Position numbers and translations under genes: made by a program. From Rhodospirillaceae bacterium (GTDB lineage: Bacteria > Pseudomonadota > Alphaproteobacteria > Rhodospirillales > Casp-alpha2), in assembly GCA_002686255.1 (NCBI GenBank), contig NZAZ01000104.1:1-42188 (forward strand): 42,188 nt of DNA. Reading direction: 5' to 3'. Shown here piece after piece: positions 29,950 through 38,325 of the stretch. Position 1 is the stretch's first letter; each line of letters begins with the position of its first letter. The notes under the pieces are model-generated. The model had not been told where the DNA came from. It saw nothing but the letters and a program-made list of their open reading frames with translations, and did not search any database.

Positions 29950-30831
29950 TCAAGGCCCGTTGTAGACGACCCGGCCCAGGGCGGAAGTGTCGTAGCCGGC
30001 CATGTCGGCGGCGCGGGCCTTGAAGGCGCCGGTACGCGCGAACGCCAGCAGCTTCCGCACCGGGGCCTCGAAATAGTCGCGGCGGCGCACCAGCAGGTCA
30101 TAGCGTTCCCGGTGCAGGCCCAGGAAATCGAGCTTGAAGGCATGCGCCGCCGAGGCGACGGCGAGCCCGGCGTCGGCCTTGCCTTCCGACACGTGGCGGC
30201 CGAGGTCGGTTTCGCCGCGGGCCGGCTGCGGCAAAATCTCCAGGTCCGCCGCCTTCATCCCCGCTTCGACCAGCAGGTGATCGAACAGGATGCGGCTGCC
30301 GGCTTCCGCCTGGCGGGCGATGACGCGGGCTTTCTTCGCCTTCAGATCCTTGATCGAGGCAATGCCGAGCGGGTTGCCGGCGGCCAGCACCAGGCCCTGG
30401 TCGCGCCACGCCCATTCGATCAGCACCACGTCCAGGCCCTTACACGCGCGTTCCACCGCGGCCCGGTTATAGTCGCCGCTTTCGGGATCGAATACGTGCA
30501 GCCCGCAGACCACCGCCTGCCCCGCCGCCAGCCGCTCCAGCCCGTCGAGGCTGCCGCCCGGCATCAACGCCAGCCCGCAGCCGGATTCGTTCAGGCTCCA
30601 TTCCAGAAGCGGGTCGTGGCTGCCGGCCAAGACCGGCGGCGGCGAAGGCATGGCCCGGTCCGGGAACTCGGTGCCGTCGGCCACCCATTGGTCGATCAGG
30701 TGCTTCGGGAACAGCCACTTGCCGGTGACCCGGGTGCTGGGAATGCGTTTCCGGCGCAACAGGTCATAGACCTTGCGTTCCTTGATGCGCAGGTATTCGG
30801 CGACCTCGCGGGTGGTCATCAATTGGCTCAA
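29950..30831 (-). CDS. regulator with excisionase-type HTH and periplasmic-binding-protein-like domain
   Basis: The 293-residue protein has an N-terminal excisionase/MerR-like helix-turn-helix (MTTREVAEYLRIKERKVYDL, residues 5-50). The rest is a type-2 binding-protein-like domain related to molybdate-binding proteins: GLALMPGGSLDGLERLAAGQ, NRAAVERACKGLDVVLIEWA, DQGLVLAAGNPLGI and RQAEAGSRILFDHLLVEAG. HTH plus binding-protein architecture is known in oxyanion-responsive regulators, including tungstate-responsive TunR-type proteins, though the match to TunR is from memory. With tupBCA, moaA and formate dehydrogenases around it, tungstate, molybdate or cofactor sensing is a fair inference. It diverges from the ferredoxin gene. 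Confidence 0.82.
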   Translation of the reverse strand: MSQLMTTREVAEYLRIKERKVYDLLRRKRIPSTRVTGKWLFPKHLIDQWVADGTEFPDRAMPSPPPVLAGSHDPLLEWSLNESGCGLALMPGGSLDGLERLAAGQAVVCGLHVFDPESGDYNRAAVERACKGLDVVLIEWAWRDQGLVLAAGNPLGIASIKDLKAKKARVIARQAEAGSRILFDHLLVEAGMKAADLEILPQPARGETDLGRHVSEGKADAGLAVASAAHAFKLDFLGLHRERYDLLVRRRDYFEAPVRKLLAFARTGAFKARAADMAGYDTSALGRVVYNGP

Positions 30832-31002
30832 CGAACGCCCCCTTCCCTGTATATTCCTGCATTATACGGTGTTTTTTCCGGCCGGTCAGGGGGATAAGAA
30901 GTAAAATTATCAACAGGCGAGGAGCGGCATTTGCCGCGACCGGGACAAAAAAAGAGCGACAAACGGGACTCGGTACCTTAAATAAAGGCCGGTAATGAAT
31001 AA

Positions 31003-31080
31003 CCATCGGCCCGGGGTGGCGCATCGCCCCCGGCGCCTGGGAACGGCGGTCCAATCACTGCTTTCCCCTGGGAGGAAGGC
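31003..31080 (+). promoter_or_regulatory. structured 5' leader of the ferredoxin-moaA operon
   Basis: Two strong successive hairpins precede the 31090 gene. The first is about 31009-31041 (CCGGGGTGGCG against CGCCCCCGG with a bulge). The second is about 31042-31072: GGGAA pairs with TTCCC outside GCGGT/ACTGC with loop CCAATC. The ribosome-binding site GGGAGGAAGG follows directly and could be masked by alternative pairing. Since the operon contains moaA, a molybdenum- or tungsten-cofactor riboswitch is worth testing, but a consensus match could not be verified. A shorter GCGGCATTTGCCGC hairpin lies at 30924-30937. Confidence 0.35.
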
Positions 31081-31089
31081 TTCTACTCA

Positions 31090-33222
31090 ATGAAGCTGAA
31101 CGGCAAGGAAGTCCTCGTATGCAATTGCGAGGGCACGATGACCATTGACGGCAAGGCGCTGGCCAAGGCCTGCCAGGGCGGCGATAAGAAGGGCGGCGAA
31201 CTCAACGTCGCCAGCCACCTCTGCCGCACCCAGATCGAGGAATTCCAGCGCCTCGCCGGCCAGGAGTCCGGGGGGTCAGGGCTTCTCGTCGCCTGCACCC
31301 AGGAAGCGCCCCTGTTCCTGGAGACCCTGGAGGAAATGGGCGAAAACGCCCCGGCGGCCCAATTCGTCAACATCCGCGAGAAGGCCGGCTGGTCCAGGGA
31401 CGCCACCAAAAAAACTCCCGCAACGGCGAAGATGGCGGCGCTCCTGGCCGAGGCCGCCCTCGACCTCGAGGCGGCGACCTCGGTGACCATGATTTCGGGC
31501 GGCGTGCTGCTGGTGCTCGGCAACGACGACCGGGCGCTGGAGGCGGCGAAGAAGGTCGCCTCGCGGCTCGACGTCACCGTGATCCTGGAGCCCGGCTCGG
31601 GCGTCCAGCCGCCGGCGTCGATGGAGGTGCCGGTGTTCACCGGCCGGGTGACCCAGGCCGAGGGGCATCTCGGCCAGTTCCAGGTCACCATCGAGGCGTT
31701 CCAGGCGGCCTCGGCGTCGTCCCGCGAAACCCTCAATTTCGACGGCGCCGGCAAAAGCGGCGCCTCGGTCTGCGATTTGATCCTCGATCTGCGTGGCGGC
31801 GCGCCGCTGTTCACGGCGCCGGAAAAGCGCGACGGCTATTTCAACCCCGACCCCGGCAACCCGGCGCTCATCGGCGACGCGCTGTTGCAACTCACCGACA
31901 TGGTCGGCGAGTTCGAAAAGCCCCGCTACATCGACTACGACGAAAGCCTCTGCGCCCACGCCAGCGCCGGCATCACCGGGTGCACGCGCTGCATCGATAA
32001 CTGCCCGGCCGGCGCCATCACCCCGGATACGGTCAACGACCGGGTCGCCTATGACCCCTATATCTGCGCCGGCTGCGGCACCTGCGCCAGCGTCTGCCCG
32101 ACCGGCGCCGCCAAATATACGCTGCCGGCCGGCGACGGGCTTTATCAGCGCCTGAGGACGGTGCTGCGCACCTACCTGGCGGCCGACGGCAAGAAAGCCA
32201 AGGCGCCGCGGGTCCTGGTCCATGACCAGGGTTTCGGGTCCGACATGATCGACGCCTTGGCCCGCAACGGCGGCGGCCTGCCCGCCAACGTGCTGCCGTT
32301 CGCGCTCAACCAGGTGACTCAGGTGGGCCTCGATTTCCTGCTCTCGGCCTCGGCCTACGGGGCCGAACGGGTGCTGGTTTTGGTCGGGTCGGCGCAAGCC
32401 GACGATAAGGCCGGGCTGGAGTCCGAAATGGCGCTCGCCGAGGCGGTGCTCGACGGCCTCGGCTACGGCAGGGAAAGGTTCGCCATCGTCGACGACACCG
32501 ACCCGGCGGCCCTCGAGGACCGGCTCTATGGCCTCGACGCGCTCGCCCCCCTGCCCAACGCCGATTTCCTGGGCCTCGGGCGCAAGCGCTCGGTGATGAG
32601 CCTCGCCCTGGCCGAGTTGTACAAGGCCGCCCCCGACAAGGTCGATGAAATCACCCTCCCCGAAGGCGCGCCCTTCGGCGCCGTCGAGGTCGACGTCGAG
32701 GGTTGCACGTTGTGCCTCGCGTGCGTCGGCGCATGCCCCACCGGGGCCCTGAAGGACAACGAGGACAAGCCGCGGCTCAGCTTCGCCGAGGAGGCCTGCG
32801 TACAATGCGGCCTGTGCGGGAACACGTGTCCGGAAAAGGTGATCACCCTCGTCCCCCGGCTCAGTTTCCTTGAGGCCGCCCGCGCGCATCAGGTGATCAA
32901 GGAGGACGAGCCGTTCGAGTGCATCCGCTGTTCCAAGCCGTTCGGCGCCAAATCGACCATCGAGACCATGGTCAAGAAGCTCGAAGGCCACGCCATGTTC
33001 CAGGAAAAGGGCGGCACCGAGCGGTTGAAGATGTGCGACGAGTGCCGGGTCTTCGCCCTGGCGGAAGAGGACGAACATCCGTTCGCCGGCGCCGCCCGGC
33101 CGAAACCCCGGACCACCGACGATTACCTGCGCGAACGCGAGGAACTGCGCCAGATGGCGGCCAAGGACATGAAGGAAAAGGGCCTGGCGCCCTCCGAGGA
33201 CGGCGACGGAGACGGCGGATGA
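31090..33222 (+). CDS. multi-cluster 4Fe-4S ferredoxin of formate dehydrogenase loci
   Basis: The 710-residue protein has two pairs of [4Fe-4S] motifs: CTRCIDNCPAGAI with CAGCGTCASVCPTGA, then CTLCLACVGACPTGA with CVQCGLCGNTCPEKV. Extra cysteines in CIRCSKPFG and CDECRVF near the C-terminus look like a zinc-ribbon or further cluster site. The N-terminal 270 residues (VLVCNCEGTMTIDGK, LVACTQEAPLF) contain more cysteines and no family motif. No signal or membrane segment is seen, so it is cytoplasmic. Large ferredoxins like this co-occur with DUF3305/DUF3306 and formate dehydrogenases; the exact electron partners are unknown. It may carry electrons for enzyme maturation or from the soluble enzyme. 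Its stop overlaps the next small gene by four bases. Confidence 0.85.
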   Translation: MKLNGKEVLVCNCEGTMTIDGKALAKACQGGDKKGGELNVASHLCRTQIEEFQRLAGQESGGSGLLVACTQEAPLFLETLEEMGENAPAAQFVNIREKAGWSRDATKKTPATAKMAALLAEAALDLEAATSVTMISGGVLLVLGNDDRALEAAKKVASRLDVTVILEPGSGVQPPASMEVPVFTGRVTQAEGHLGQFQVTIEAFQAASASSRETLNFDGAGKSGASVCDLILDLRGGAPLFTAPEKRDGYFNPDPGNPALIGDALLQLTDMVGEFEKPRYIDYDESLCAHASAGITGCTRCIDNCPAGAITPDTVNDRVAYDPYICAGCGTCASVCPTGAAKYTLPAGDGLYQRLRTVLRTYLAADGKKAKAPRVLVHDQGFGSDMIDALARNGGGLPANVLPFALNQVTQVGLDFLLSASAYGAERVLVLVGSAQADDKAGLESEMALAEAVLDGLGYGRERFAIVDDTDPAALEDRLYGLDALAPLPNADFLGLGRKRSVMSLALAELYKAAPDKVDEITLPEGAPFGAVEVDVEGCTLCLACVGACPTGALKDNEDKPRLSFAEEACVQCGLCGNTCPEKVITLVPRLSFLEAARAHQVIKEDEPFECIRCSKPFGAKSTIETMVKKLEGHAMFQEKGGTERLKMCDECRVFALAEEDEHPFAGAARPKPRTTDDYLREREELRQMAAKDMKEKGLAPSEDGDGDGG

Positions 33223-33320
33223 CCAAGGTCAATTTCCCCAGGATTTTTATGGGCGACAATGGAGAATCCGGTTCCTACATTACCTCCATAGGGACTAAAA
33301 AAAGGCGAGGATTCCAATGA
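33219..33320 (+). CDS. 33-residue microprotein coupled to ferredoxin and moaA genes
   Basis: A 33-codon frame exactly fills the gap between the ferredoxin gene and moaA. Its ATG overlaps the ferredoxin stop (ATGA, 33219-33222) and its stop overlaps the moaA start (ATGA, 33317-33320). The product begins [18 protein letters not shown] and ends in a basic tail GTKKRRGFQ. It has no membrane segment or cysteine. GGAG in the end of the ferredoxin gene can serve as ribosome-binding site. Perfect coupling at both ends argues for real translation; a small subunit or a leader controlling moaA are both possible. The family is not identified. Confidence 0.6.
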   Translation: MTKVNFPRIFMGDNGESGSYITSIGTKKRRGFQ

Positions 33321-34306
33321 TCGACCCCTTCGGGCGCGAGGTAAGCTATCTCAGGGTTTCGGTGACCGACCGCTGCGATTTCCGCTGCGTCTACTGCATG
33401 TCGGAAAACATGACCTTCCTGCCCAAGGCCGACGTGCTGAGCCTGGAGGAACTGGACCGGCTGTGCTCCGCCTTCGTCCGCAAGGGCGTGAAAAAACTGC
33501 GCATTACCGGCGGCGAGCCCCTGGTCCGCCGCAATATCCTGAGCCTGTTCCGCAACCTGTCCCGGCACCTGATAAGCGGCGATTTGAAGGAGCTGACCCT
33601 GACCACCAACGCCAGCCAGTTGATGAAAGTCGCCTCCGAGCTGGTCGATTGCGGCATCAAGCGCATCAACGTGTCCATGGACAGCCTCGACGCCGACAAG
33701 TTCCGCGAACTCACCCGCTGGGGCGATCTGGGCCAGGTGCGGGAAGGCATCCGCGCCGCCCGCGACGCCGGGCTGGCGATCAAGATCAACGTCGTCGCGC
33801 TCAGGAACTTCAACGACGACGAGATCGAACCGCTGATCCGCTGGTGCGGCGACGAGGGCCATGACATGACCCTGATCGAGACCATGCCGCTGGGCGACAT
33901 CGGCGGCGACAGGGCGGGCCAGTACTTGGCCCTGTCGGAGGTCCGCGAACGCCTGGAGCAGACCTTCACCTTCACCGACCTGGACTACAAGTCCGGCGGC
34001 CCGGCGCGTTATGTCGAGGTCAAGGAAACCGGGCGCAAGCTCGGCTTCATCACGCCGTTGACCCACAATTTCTGCGAGGGCTGCAACCGGGTGCGGCTGA
34101 CCTGCACCGGCACGCTCTATATGTGCCTGGGCCAGGACGACGCCGCCGACCTGCGCGCCCCCCTCCGGGCGTCGGAGGCCGACGAGGTGGTGGACGCCGC
34201 CATCGACGCCGCCATCGCCCGCAAGCCCAAGGGCCACGATTTCGTCATCGACCGCGACAACGGCGGTCCGGCGCTGGCCCGCCACATGAACGTCACCGGC
34301 GGTTAA
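33317..34306 (+). CDS. moaA: GTP 3',8-cyclase MoaA
   Basis: MoaA is the radical-SAM enzyme that starts molybdopterin synthesis from GTP, needed by both formate dehydrogenases. The 329-residue product has the SAM cluster motif C20-x3-C24-x2-C27 (CDFRCVYC), [13 protein letters not shown], and the second cluster motif CEGC...C ([20 protein letters not shown]). It ends in the Gly-Gly (NVTGG) that MoaA needs for catalysis. The end of the preceding 33-codon gene overlaps its start, and GAGGA within that gene is the ribosome-binding site. moaC was not found in the window, so other cofactor genes must be elsewhere. Confidence 0.95.
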   Translation: MIDPFGREVSYLRVSVTDRCDFRCVYCMSENMTFLPKADVLSLEELDRLCSAFVRKGVKKLRITGGEPLVRRNILSLFRNLSRHLISGDLKELTLTTNASQLMKVASELVDCGIKRINVSMDSLDADKFRELTRWGDLGQVREGIRAARDAGLAIKINVVALRNFNDDEIEPLIRWCGDEGHDMTLIETMPLGDIGGDRAGQYLALSEVRERLEQTFTFTDLDYKSGGPARYVEVKETGRKLGFITPLTHNFCEGCNRVRLTCTGTLYMCLGQDDAADLRAPLRASEADEVVDAAIDAAIARKPKGHDFVIDRDNGGPALARHMNVTGG

Positions 34307-34369
34307 ACACCTCCCTAAGCCTTTCACCGTATGCTAAAACCCGGTCGTACACCGATACCGGAGGGCGCC

Positions 34370-35530
34370 ATGGCAAGCCCGCGCGCGTTCGTCGTTTTGG
34401 CGATCTTGTTCGCCGTTTATTCAGGCCCCGCCCTGGGCCAGGGTCCCAGACAGGGCATCAAAACGCCGCTGCCGCCGCCCGATTTTGAAATCCGCAATGG
34501 CGGCCTGGACCCTGGCCGTCCGGGCAGGCCCGTGGGCGAACCCTATTCCGGCCCGATCTATGACACCCATGTGCATGTGTTCAACAGGGATTCAGCCGGT
34601 GTCTCCGACATCCTTGCGTGGATGGACAAAACCGGGGTCGAACGGCTGCTGGTTTTGCCGACCCCCAACGAAGGGATCTTTCGCGACGGGGAAATGAACG
34701 CCGGTGACCGGCGCCGTTGGCCGGAAATGGCCGGGGACCGGGGCGGGCGGCTCTGCGGCAGCACCTACCTGACCAATTGGATGCACGATGCCTACAACAA
34801 CGGCTACGACCCGGCGGACCTGGAACGGCGCCTAAAGCGCCTTGAAAAAGACCTGGATGACGGCGGCTGCCTGGGCGTCGGGGAAATCGGCCCTTATCAC
34901 TTCGATAAAAAAGGCCACGGGGGGATCATTACCTTTCCCCTCAATTTCGAACCGATGCTGGCGGTTGCCGGCGTCGCCGCCCGCAAGGGGGTGCCGTTGG
35001 ACATCCACGCCGAGCCCAACGCAAAGGGCGGCGGTTCATACGAGGAAAAACTCTACGGCGGCTTCGCGCTTCTCTATCAACGCTATCCGAACCTCAAGCT
35101 GATCCTGGCGCACACCGGCATGACCAACCCCGTCAACGCGCGAAGGCTGCTCGAGACCTATCCCAACATGATGATGAATATGAAGTGGGTCGGCGGCAGG
35201 GGCGAACTGAAATGGGGTCATCTGGGGCCGATCATCAATGCCGACAGGAACCTGTACGAGGACTGGGCAAAACTGTTTGAGGATATGCCGGACCGGTTCA
35301 TGGTCGGCACCGATTCCCGGTTCGGCACCAGGCAATATCAAGGCCGGCGGTACGGAAAGAACATCAAGGTGACGCGGCGCCTGCTCGGCAGCCTCGACCC
35401 CAAGGCCGCGGCCATGATCGCCCACGGCAACGCCCGGCGGATTTTCGGGGAAACAACGCACAAGGTCCCGGACCAGCCGGCGGCGGACAAAAAGGGCGGC
35501 CGGAAAAAGAAACGGAAAAAAAGACGCTAG
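34370..35530 (+). CDS. secreted amidohydrolase-family protein
   Basis: The 386-residue product has a signal peptide (FVVLAILFAVYSGPALGQ) and a metal-dependent hydrolase (COG2159-like) fold. The metal-binding start is PIYDTHVHVFNRD. Later segments KGVPLDIHAEPNAKGG and LKLILAHTGMTNPVNARRLL hold the next histidines, and FMVGTDSRFG the catalytic aspartate. The C-terminus is a Lys/Arg-rich tail (KKGGRKKKRKKRR) of unclear use. The substrate is unknown. The ATG at 34370 follows GGAGGG at about 34360; a longer frame from 34331 is disfavoured. It follows moaA by 63 bases, and a set of hairpins lies downstream. Confidence 0.8.
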   Translation: MASPRAFVVLAILFAVYSGPALGQGPRQGIKTPLPPPDFEIRNGGLDPGRPGRPVGEPYSGPIYDTHVHVFNRDSAGVSDILAWMDKTGVERLLVLPTPNEGIFRDGEMNAGDRRRWPEMAGDRGGRLCGSTYLTNWMHDAYNNGYDPADLERRLKRLEKDLDDGGCLGVGEIGPYHFDKKGHGGIITFPLNFEPMLAVAGVAARKGVPLDIHAEPNAKGGGSYEEKLYGGFALLYQRYPNLKLILAHTGMTNPVNARRLLETYPNMMMNMKWVGGRGELKWGHLGPIINADRNLYEDWAKLFEDMPDRFMVGTDSRFGTRQYQGRRYGKNIKVTRRLLGSLDPKAAAMIAHGNARRIFGETTHKVPDQPAADKKGGRKKKRKKRR

Positions 35531-35667
35531 AGCGCGTCAAGTTTGAATGGAATCAATCGAACTTGGTGCGCTCTGGTTGCGGCGCATGCCGCAACCCGCC
35601 GCGTAGCGGGCGTCAGCCCAAGTGGCGTCTGAACGCAGGGTTGATCGTGTGATCGCGATCAACCCTG
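35530..35667. repeat. array of three hairpins (REP-like palindromic unit)
   Basis: Three inverted repeats follow one another. The first is 35530-35546 against 35557-35573 (17-bp stem, three G-U type pairs; left arm GAGCGCGTCAAGTTTGA). The second is GGTTGCGGC/GCCGCAACC with a GCAT loop (35575-35596). The third is CAGGGTTGATCG/CGATCAACCCTG with an 8-base loop (35636-35667). No gene is present. The first resembles intergenic palindromes often seen in alphaproteobacteria. Confidence 0.7.
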
Positions 35668-35736
35668 ACACGCTATAACGCCTGGACCGCTTGTTTTTAA
35701 TCACACCCTTTCGCCCTGATCGCGTTATGCTCCGGC

Positions 35737-36207
35737 ATGCGGGGATTGAAAAAATTCGCCGTCGCCGCCGCCGTTGCGGCGTTCGCCTGGACGTCGTTGG
35801 CGCCAATGCCTGTCGCGGCCGACGTCGTCTTCCGCGCCACCTGCGGCAGCCTCAAGGGCCACCGGGTCAACATGGACCCGGACGGCAAATCGAAAATCGA
35901 GAACTGGATGCCCGAGTTCTACCCCGCCGGCCCGCCGCCGAAAGGCACCGGCACGCTGACGTTCCTGTCCGACGATTCCGACACCGGCCACATCCGGGTC
36001 AAATGGGCCGGCAACGAACAGTCGCTTCCGATCGTGTTCAAGAGCGAGACCCAGATTTCCGTCGCCGACGTCGATGATTTCGGGGTCTGGATCTTTTCCC
36101 TCTACTACCGCGCCGGCAAGGTCATCGTCACCCGCCAGACCACCAACCCCGGCCCCGGCGCCGTCGGCGCGCTGCTGACCGCCGATTGCGAGTTCGTGGG
36201 GAAGTAG
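35737..36207 (+). CDS. hypothetical secreted protein
   Basis: The 156-residue product has a typical signal peptide ([20 protein letters not shown], cleavage after VAA-D near residue 29). The mature part begins [20 protein letters not shown], has two cysteines (ATCGS and the C-terminal ADCEF) that could form a disulfide, and is rich in beta-strand-like segments such as [18 protein letters not shown]. No family is recognised. It is probably periplasmic. It stands between the hairpin array and the NAD kinase gene, with no clear ribosome-binding site before its ATG. Confidence 0.7.
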   Translation: MRGLKKFAVAAAVAAFAWTSLAPMPVAADVVFRATCGSLKGHRVNMDPDGKSKIENWMPEFYPAGPPPKGTGTLTFLSDDSDTGHIRVKWAGNEQSLPIVFKSETQISVADVDDFGVWIFSLYYRAGKVIVTRQTTNPGPGAVGALLTADCEFVGK

Positions 36208-36332
36208 GCACTCCGTCAAAATCCCCCCGCCCGCCGGCCCCGGAAAGCCAACTTGGCCTTGCCTCGGCGGTGAAAACCGGGCAAACCGGGCGCTCTCTTA
36301 AAGGTTTAAGGCCGACCAGGACATACCGGGAC

Positions 36333-37100
36333 ATGAAGTTCGACACCCTCGCCATCGCCGCCGCCGACGGCCCGGAAGCCGAAGCGGCGCTGAAAAGCCT
36401 ATCGCGGCGCTACGACACGGTGGCCATCGAAGACGCCGGCGTGGTCGTCGCCTTGGGCGGCGACGGCTTCATGCTCCAGTGCCTGCATGCCTCCATGCAG
36501 CGCGGCCAGCCGATCTACGGCATGAACCGGGGCTCGGTCGGGTTCCTGATGAACGCCTACCAGGAAGACGGCCTTCTGCAGCGCCTCGAGGAAGCCGAGC
36601 CGGCGAAGATCCGCCCGCTGGCGATGACCGCCACCGACACCGAAGGCCAGGAGCACAAGGCGCTGGCCATCAACGAGGTGTCGCTGATCCGCAAGACCCG
36701 GCAGGCGGCGAAGCTCCGGATCGGGGTCGACGGCGTCGAGCGCATGGCTGAACTGGTCTGCGACGGCGCCCTGGTGGCGACGGCGGCGGGGTCCACGGCC
36801 TACAACGTTTCGGCCCATGGCCCCATCATTCCCATCGGCGCCGGGCTTTTGGCGTTGACGCCGATCAGCGCCTTCCGGCCGCGGCGCTGGCGCGGGGCGC
36901 TGTTGCCGGAGACGGCCCGGGTGGTCTTCGACGTCATCGACCCGGGCCTGCGCTCGGTCAGCGCCAGCGCCGATTTCACCGAGGTCCAAGACGTCACCCG
37001 CGTCGCCGTCCGCCAGGACCCGGATGCCTGCGTCACCTTGCTGTTCGACCCGGAGCACGACCTCGAGGAACGGATCATCAAGGAACAGTTCCTTCCCTGA
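36333..37100 (+). CDS. nadK: NAD kinase
   Basis: NAD kinase makes NADP+ from NAD+ and ATP. The 255-residue product has the phosphate-binding GGDGFML motif, [27 protein letters not shown] and the substrate loop [18 protein letters not shown], all conserved in the family. It is of the short alphaproteobacterial type, with little sequence before the GGDG motif. A longer frame upstream (from 36186) is disfavoured because the ATG at 36333 gives the usual N-terminus [13 protein letters not shown]. The gene converges with pyrD after 11 bases. Confidence 0.95.
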   Translation: MKFDTLAIAAADGPEAEAALKSLSRRYDTVAIEDAGVVVALGGDGFMLQCLHASMQRGQPIYGMNRGSVGFLMNAYQEDGLLQRLEEAEPAKIRPLAMTATDTEGQEHKALAINEVSLIRKTRQAAKLRIGVDGVERMAELVCDGALVATAAGSTAYNVSAHGPIIPIGAGLLALTPISAFRPRRWRGALLPETARVVFDVIDPGLRSVSASADFTEVQDVTRVAVRQDPDACVTLLFDPEHDLEERIIKEQFLP

Positions 37101-37111
37101 CCGCCCCTCGT

Positions 37112-38176
37112 CTAAGGAGAGTCCGCGCCCACCGCGTCGGCGACGTTGGCGAAGCCGTCTTGTTTTAGGCGCGCCGCCAGGTCGCGGTTGATGGCGTTGA
37201 CCAGCCCCGGCCCTTCGAACACCAGCGCCGTATAGAGCTGCACCAGCGACGCCCCGGCCCGGATTTTGGCGTAGGCGTCGGCCCCCGTGGCGACGCCGCC
37301 GACGCCGATCAGCGGCAGCCGGCCTTCGGTGAGTTTATAGAAATCGGCCAGCACTTGCGTCGACGTATCGAACAGGGGCCTGCCGCTGAGGCCCCCGGCC
37401 TCGTCGCGCCGGCGATCGGTGAGGGAGTCCGGCCGTTCGATGGTGGTGTTGGTGGCGATGATCCCGCCGAGGCCCTTTTCCGAGGCCACCTCGGCGATGT
37501 CTTGCTTGTCGTCCTCGGTCAGGTCCGGCGCCACCTTGAGCAACAGCGGCGGCGGGTTTTCCGGGGCGGCGGCGGCCAAGGCGCCCTGAACGGCATCCAA
37601 AAGATCCGCCAGCGCGTCCCGGCTTTGCAGCGCCCGGAGCCCGGGGGTGTTGGGCGACGACACGTTGACGACCAGGTAATCGGCGGTGCCGGCGAAGACG
37701 CGGACGCCGGTGGTGTAATCGTCGGCGGCGTCGGTGCTGTCGGCGTTCTTGCCGAGGTTGACGCCGACCGGTCCGGGCCGGGGCCGGCGCCGGGTCAGAA
37801 GGTTGCCGAGGACCACCCCGTGGCCGGCGCTGTTGAACCCGAGGCGGTTGATGACGGCGCCGTCGCGGGTGAGCCGGAACAGCCGCGGCTTGGGGTTTCC
37901 GGGTTGCGCCTTCGGCGTCACCGTGCCCGCCTCGACGAAGCCGAAACCCTGGTCCAGCATGGCGTCCACGGCCTCGGCGTCCTTGTCGAAACCGGCGGCG
38001 AGGCCGACCGGGTTGGCGAATTCCAGCCCCCACAAGGTCTGCCGGAGCCGGGGGTCGCCGAAGGCCGGCGGCGCCGGCACCAGGCCCCGCTTGAGGGCGC
38101 CCAAGGCCAAGCCGTGGGCGGTTTCGGGATCGAGGCGGCGCAGGGCCGGGCCGATGAGGTCGTAAAAGCCTGTCAT
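37112..38176 (-). CDS. pyrD: dihydroorotate dehydrogenase (quinone), class 2
   Basis: PyrD oxidises dihydroorotate to orotate in pyrimidine synthesis, passing electrons to quinone at the membrane. The 354-residue product has the class 2 N-terminal helix (MTGFYDLIGPALRRLDPETA), NPVGLAAGFDKDAEAVDAML, VEAGTVTPKAQPGNPKPRLF, NRLGFNSAGHG, the catalytic serine in VVNVSSPNTPGLRALQ, and the FMN-binding GVGGVATGADAYAKIRAGAS. The ATG at 38176 overlaps the stop of the remnant DUF952 frame by four bases, the usual arrangement with its operon partner. Confidence 0.95.
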   Translation of the reverse strand: MTGFYDLIGPALRRLDPETAHGLALGALKRGLVPAPPAFGDPRLRQTLWGLEFANPVGLAAGFDKDAEAVDAMLDQGFGFVEAGTVTPKAQPGNPKPRLFRLTRDGAVINRLGFNSAGHGVVLGNLLTRRRPRPGPVGVNLGKNADSTDAADDYTTGVRVFAGTADYLVVNVSSPNTPGLRALQSRDALADLLDAVQGALAAAAPENPPPLLLKVAPDLTEDDKQDIAEVASEKGLGGIIATNTTIERPDSLTDRRRDEAGGLSGRPLFDTSTQVLADFYKLTEGRLPLIGVGGVATGADAYAKIRAGASLVQLYTALVFEGPGLVNAINRDLAARLKQDGFANVADAVGADSP

Positions 38177-38325
38177 CCGGCCGGGTCCTCCGGAGGCGGG
38201 AAGCCGTCGGCGGCATCCTGGGACGAACCGTTGTCGACCCCCTCGGCCTCGGCGGCCCGCCATTCCCCGGACGTGCACAGGTGATAGATGGCCAGGGGAT
38301 AGATAGGTGAAGCGGGGTCTACCAT
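38173..38325 (-). pseudogene. DUF952 gene with internal deletion
   Basis: A 50-codon frame starts at ATG 38325 and ends in a stop that overlaps the pyrD start. It encodes LAIYHLCTSGEWRAAEAEGV and then GSSQDAADGF, the conserved N-terminal third of DUF952. The next expected segment (IHFS and onward) is missing; only PPPEDPAG precedes the stop. Family members have about 110 residues, so the middle and most of the end were lost, in frame. DUF952 genes commonly precede pyrD. The start overlaps the end of the LamG gene by a few bases. Confidence 0.7.

Noticed and set aside
31276-33078. 600-codon minus-strand frame opposite the ferredoxin gene
   Set aside because: The opposite strand encodes four clear [4Fe-4S] motifs. 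The antisense product is low-complexity.
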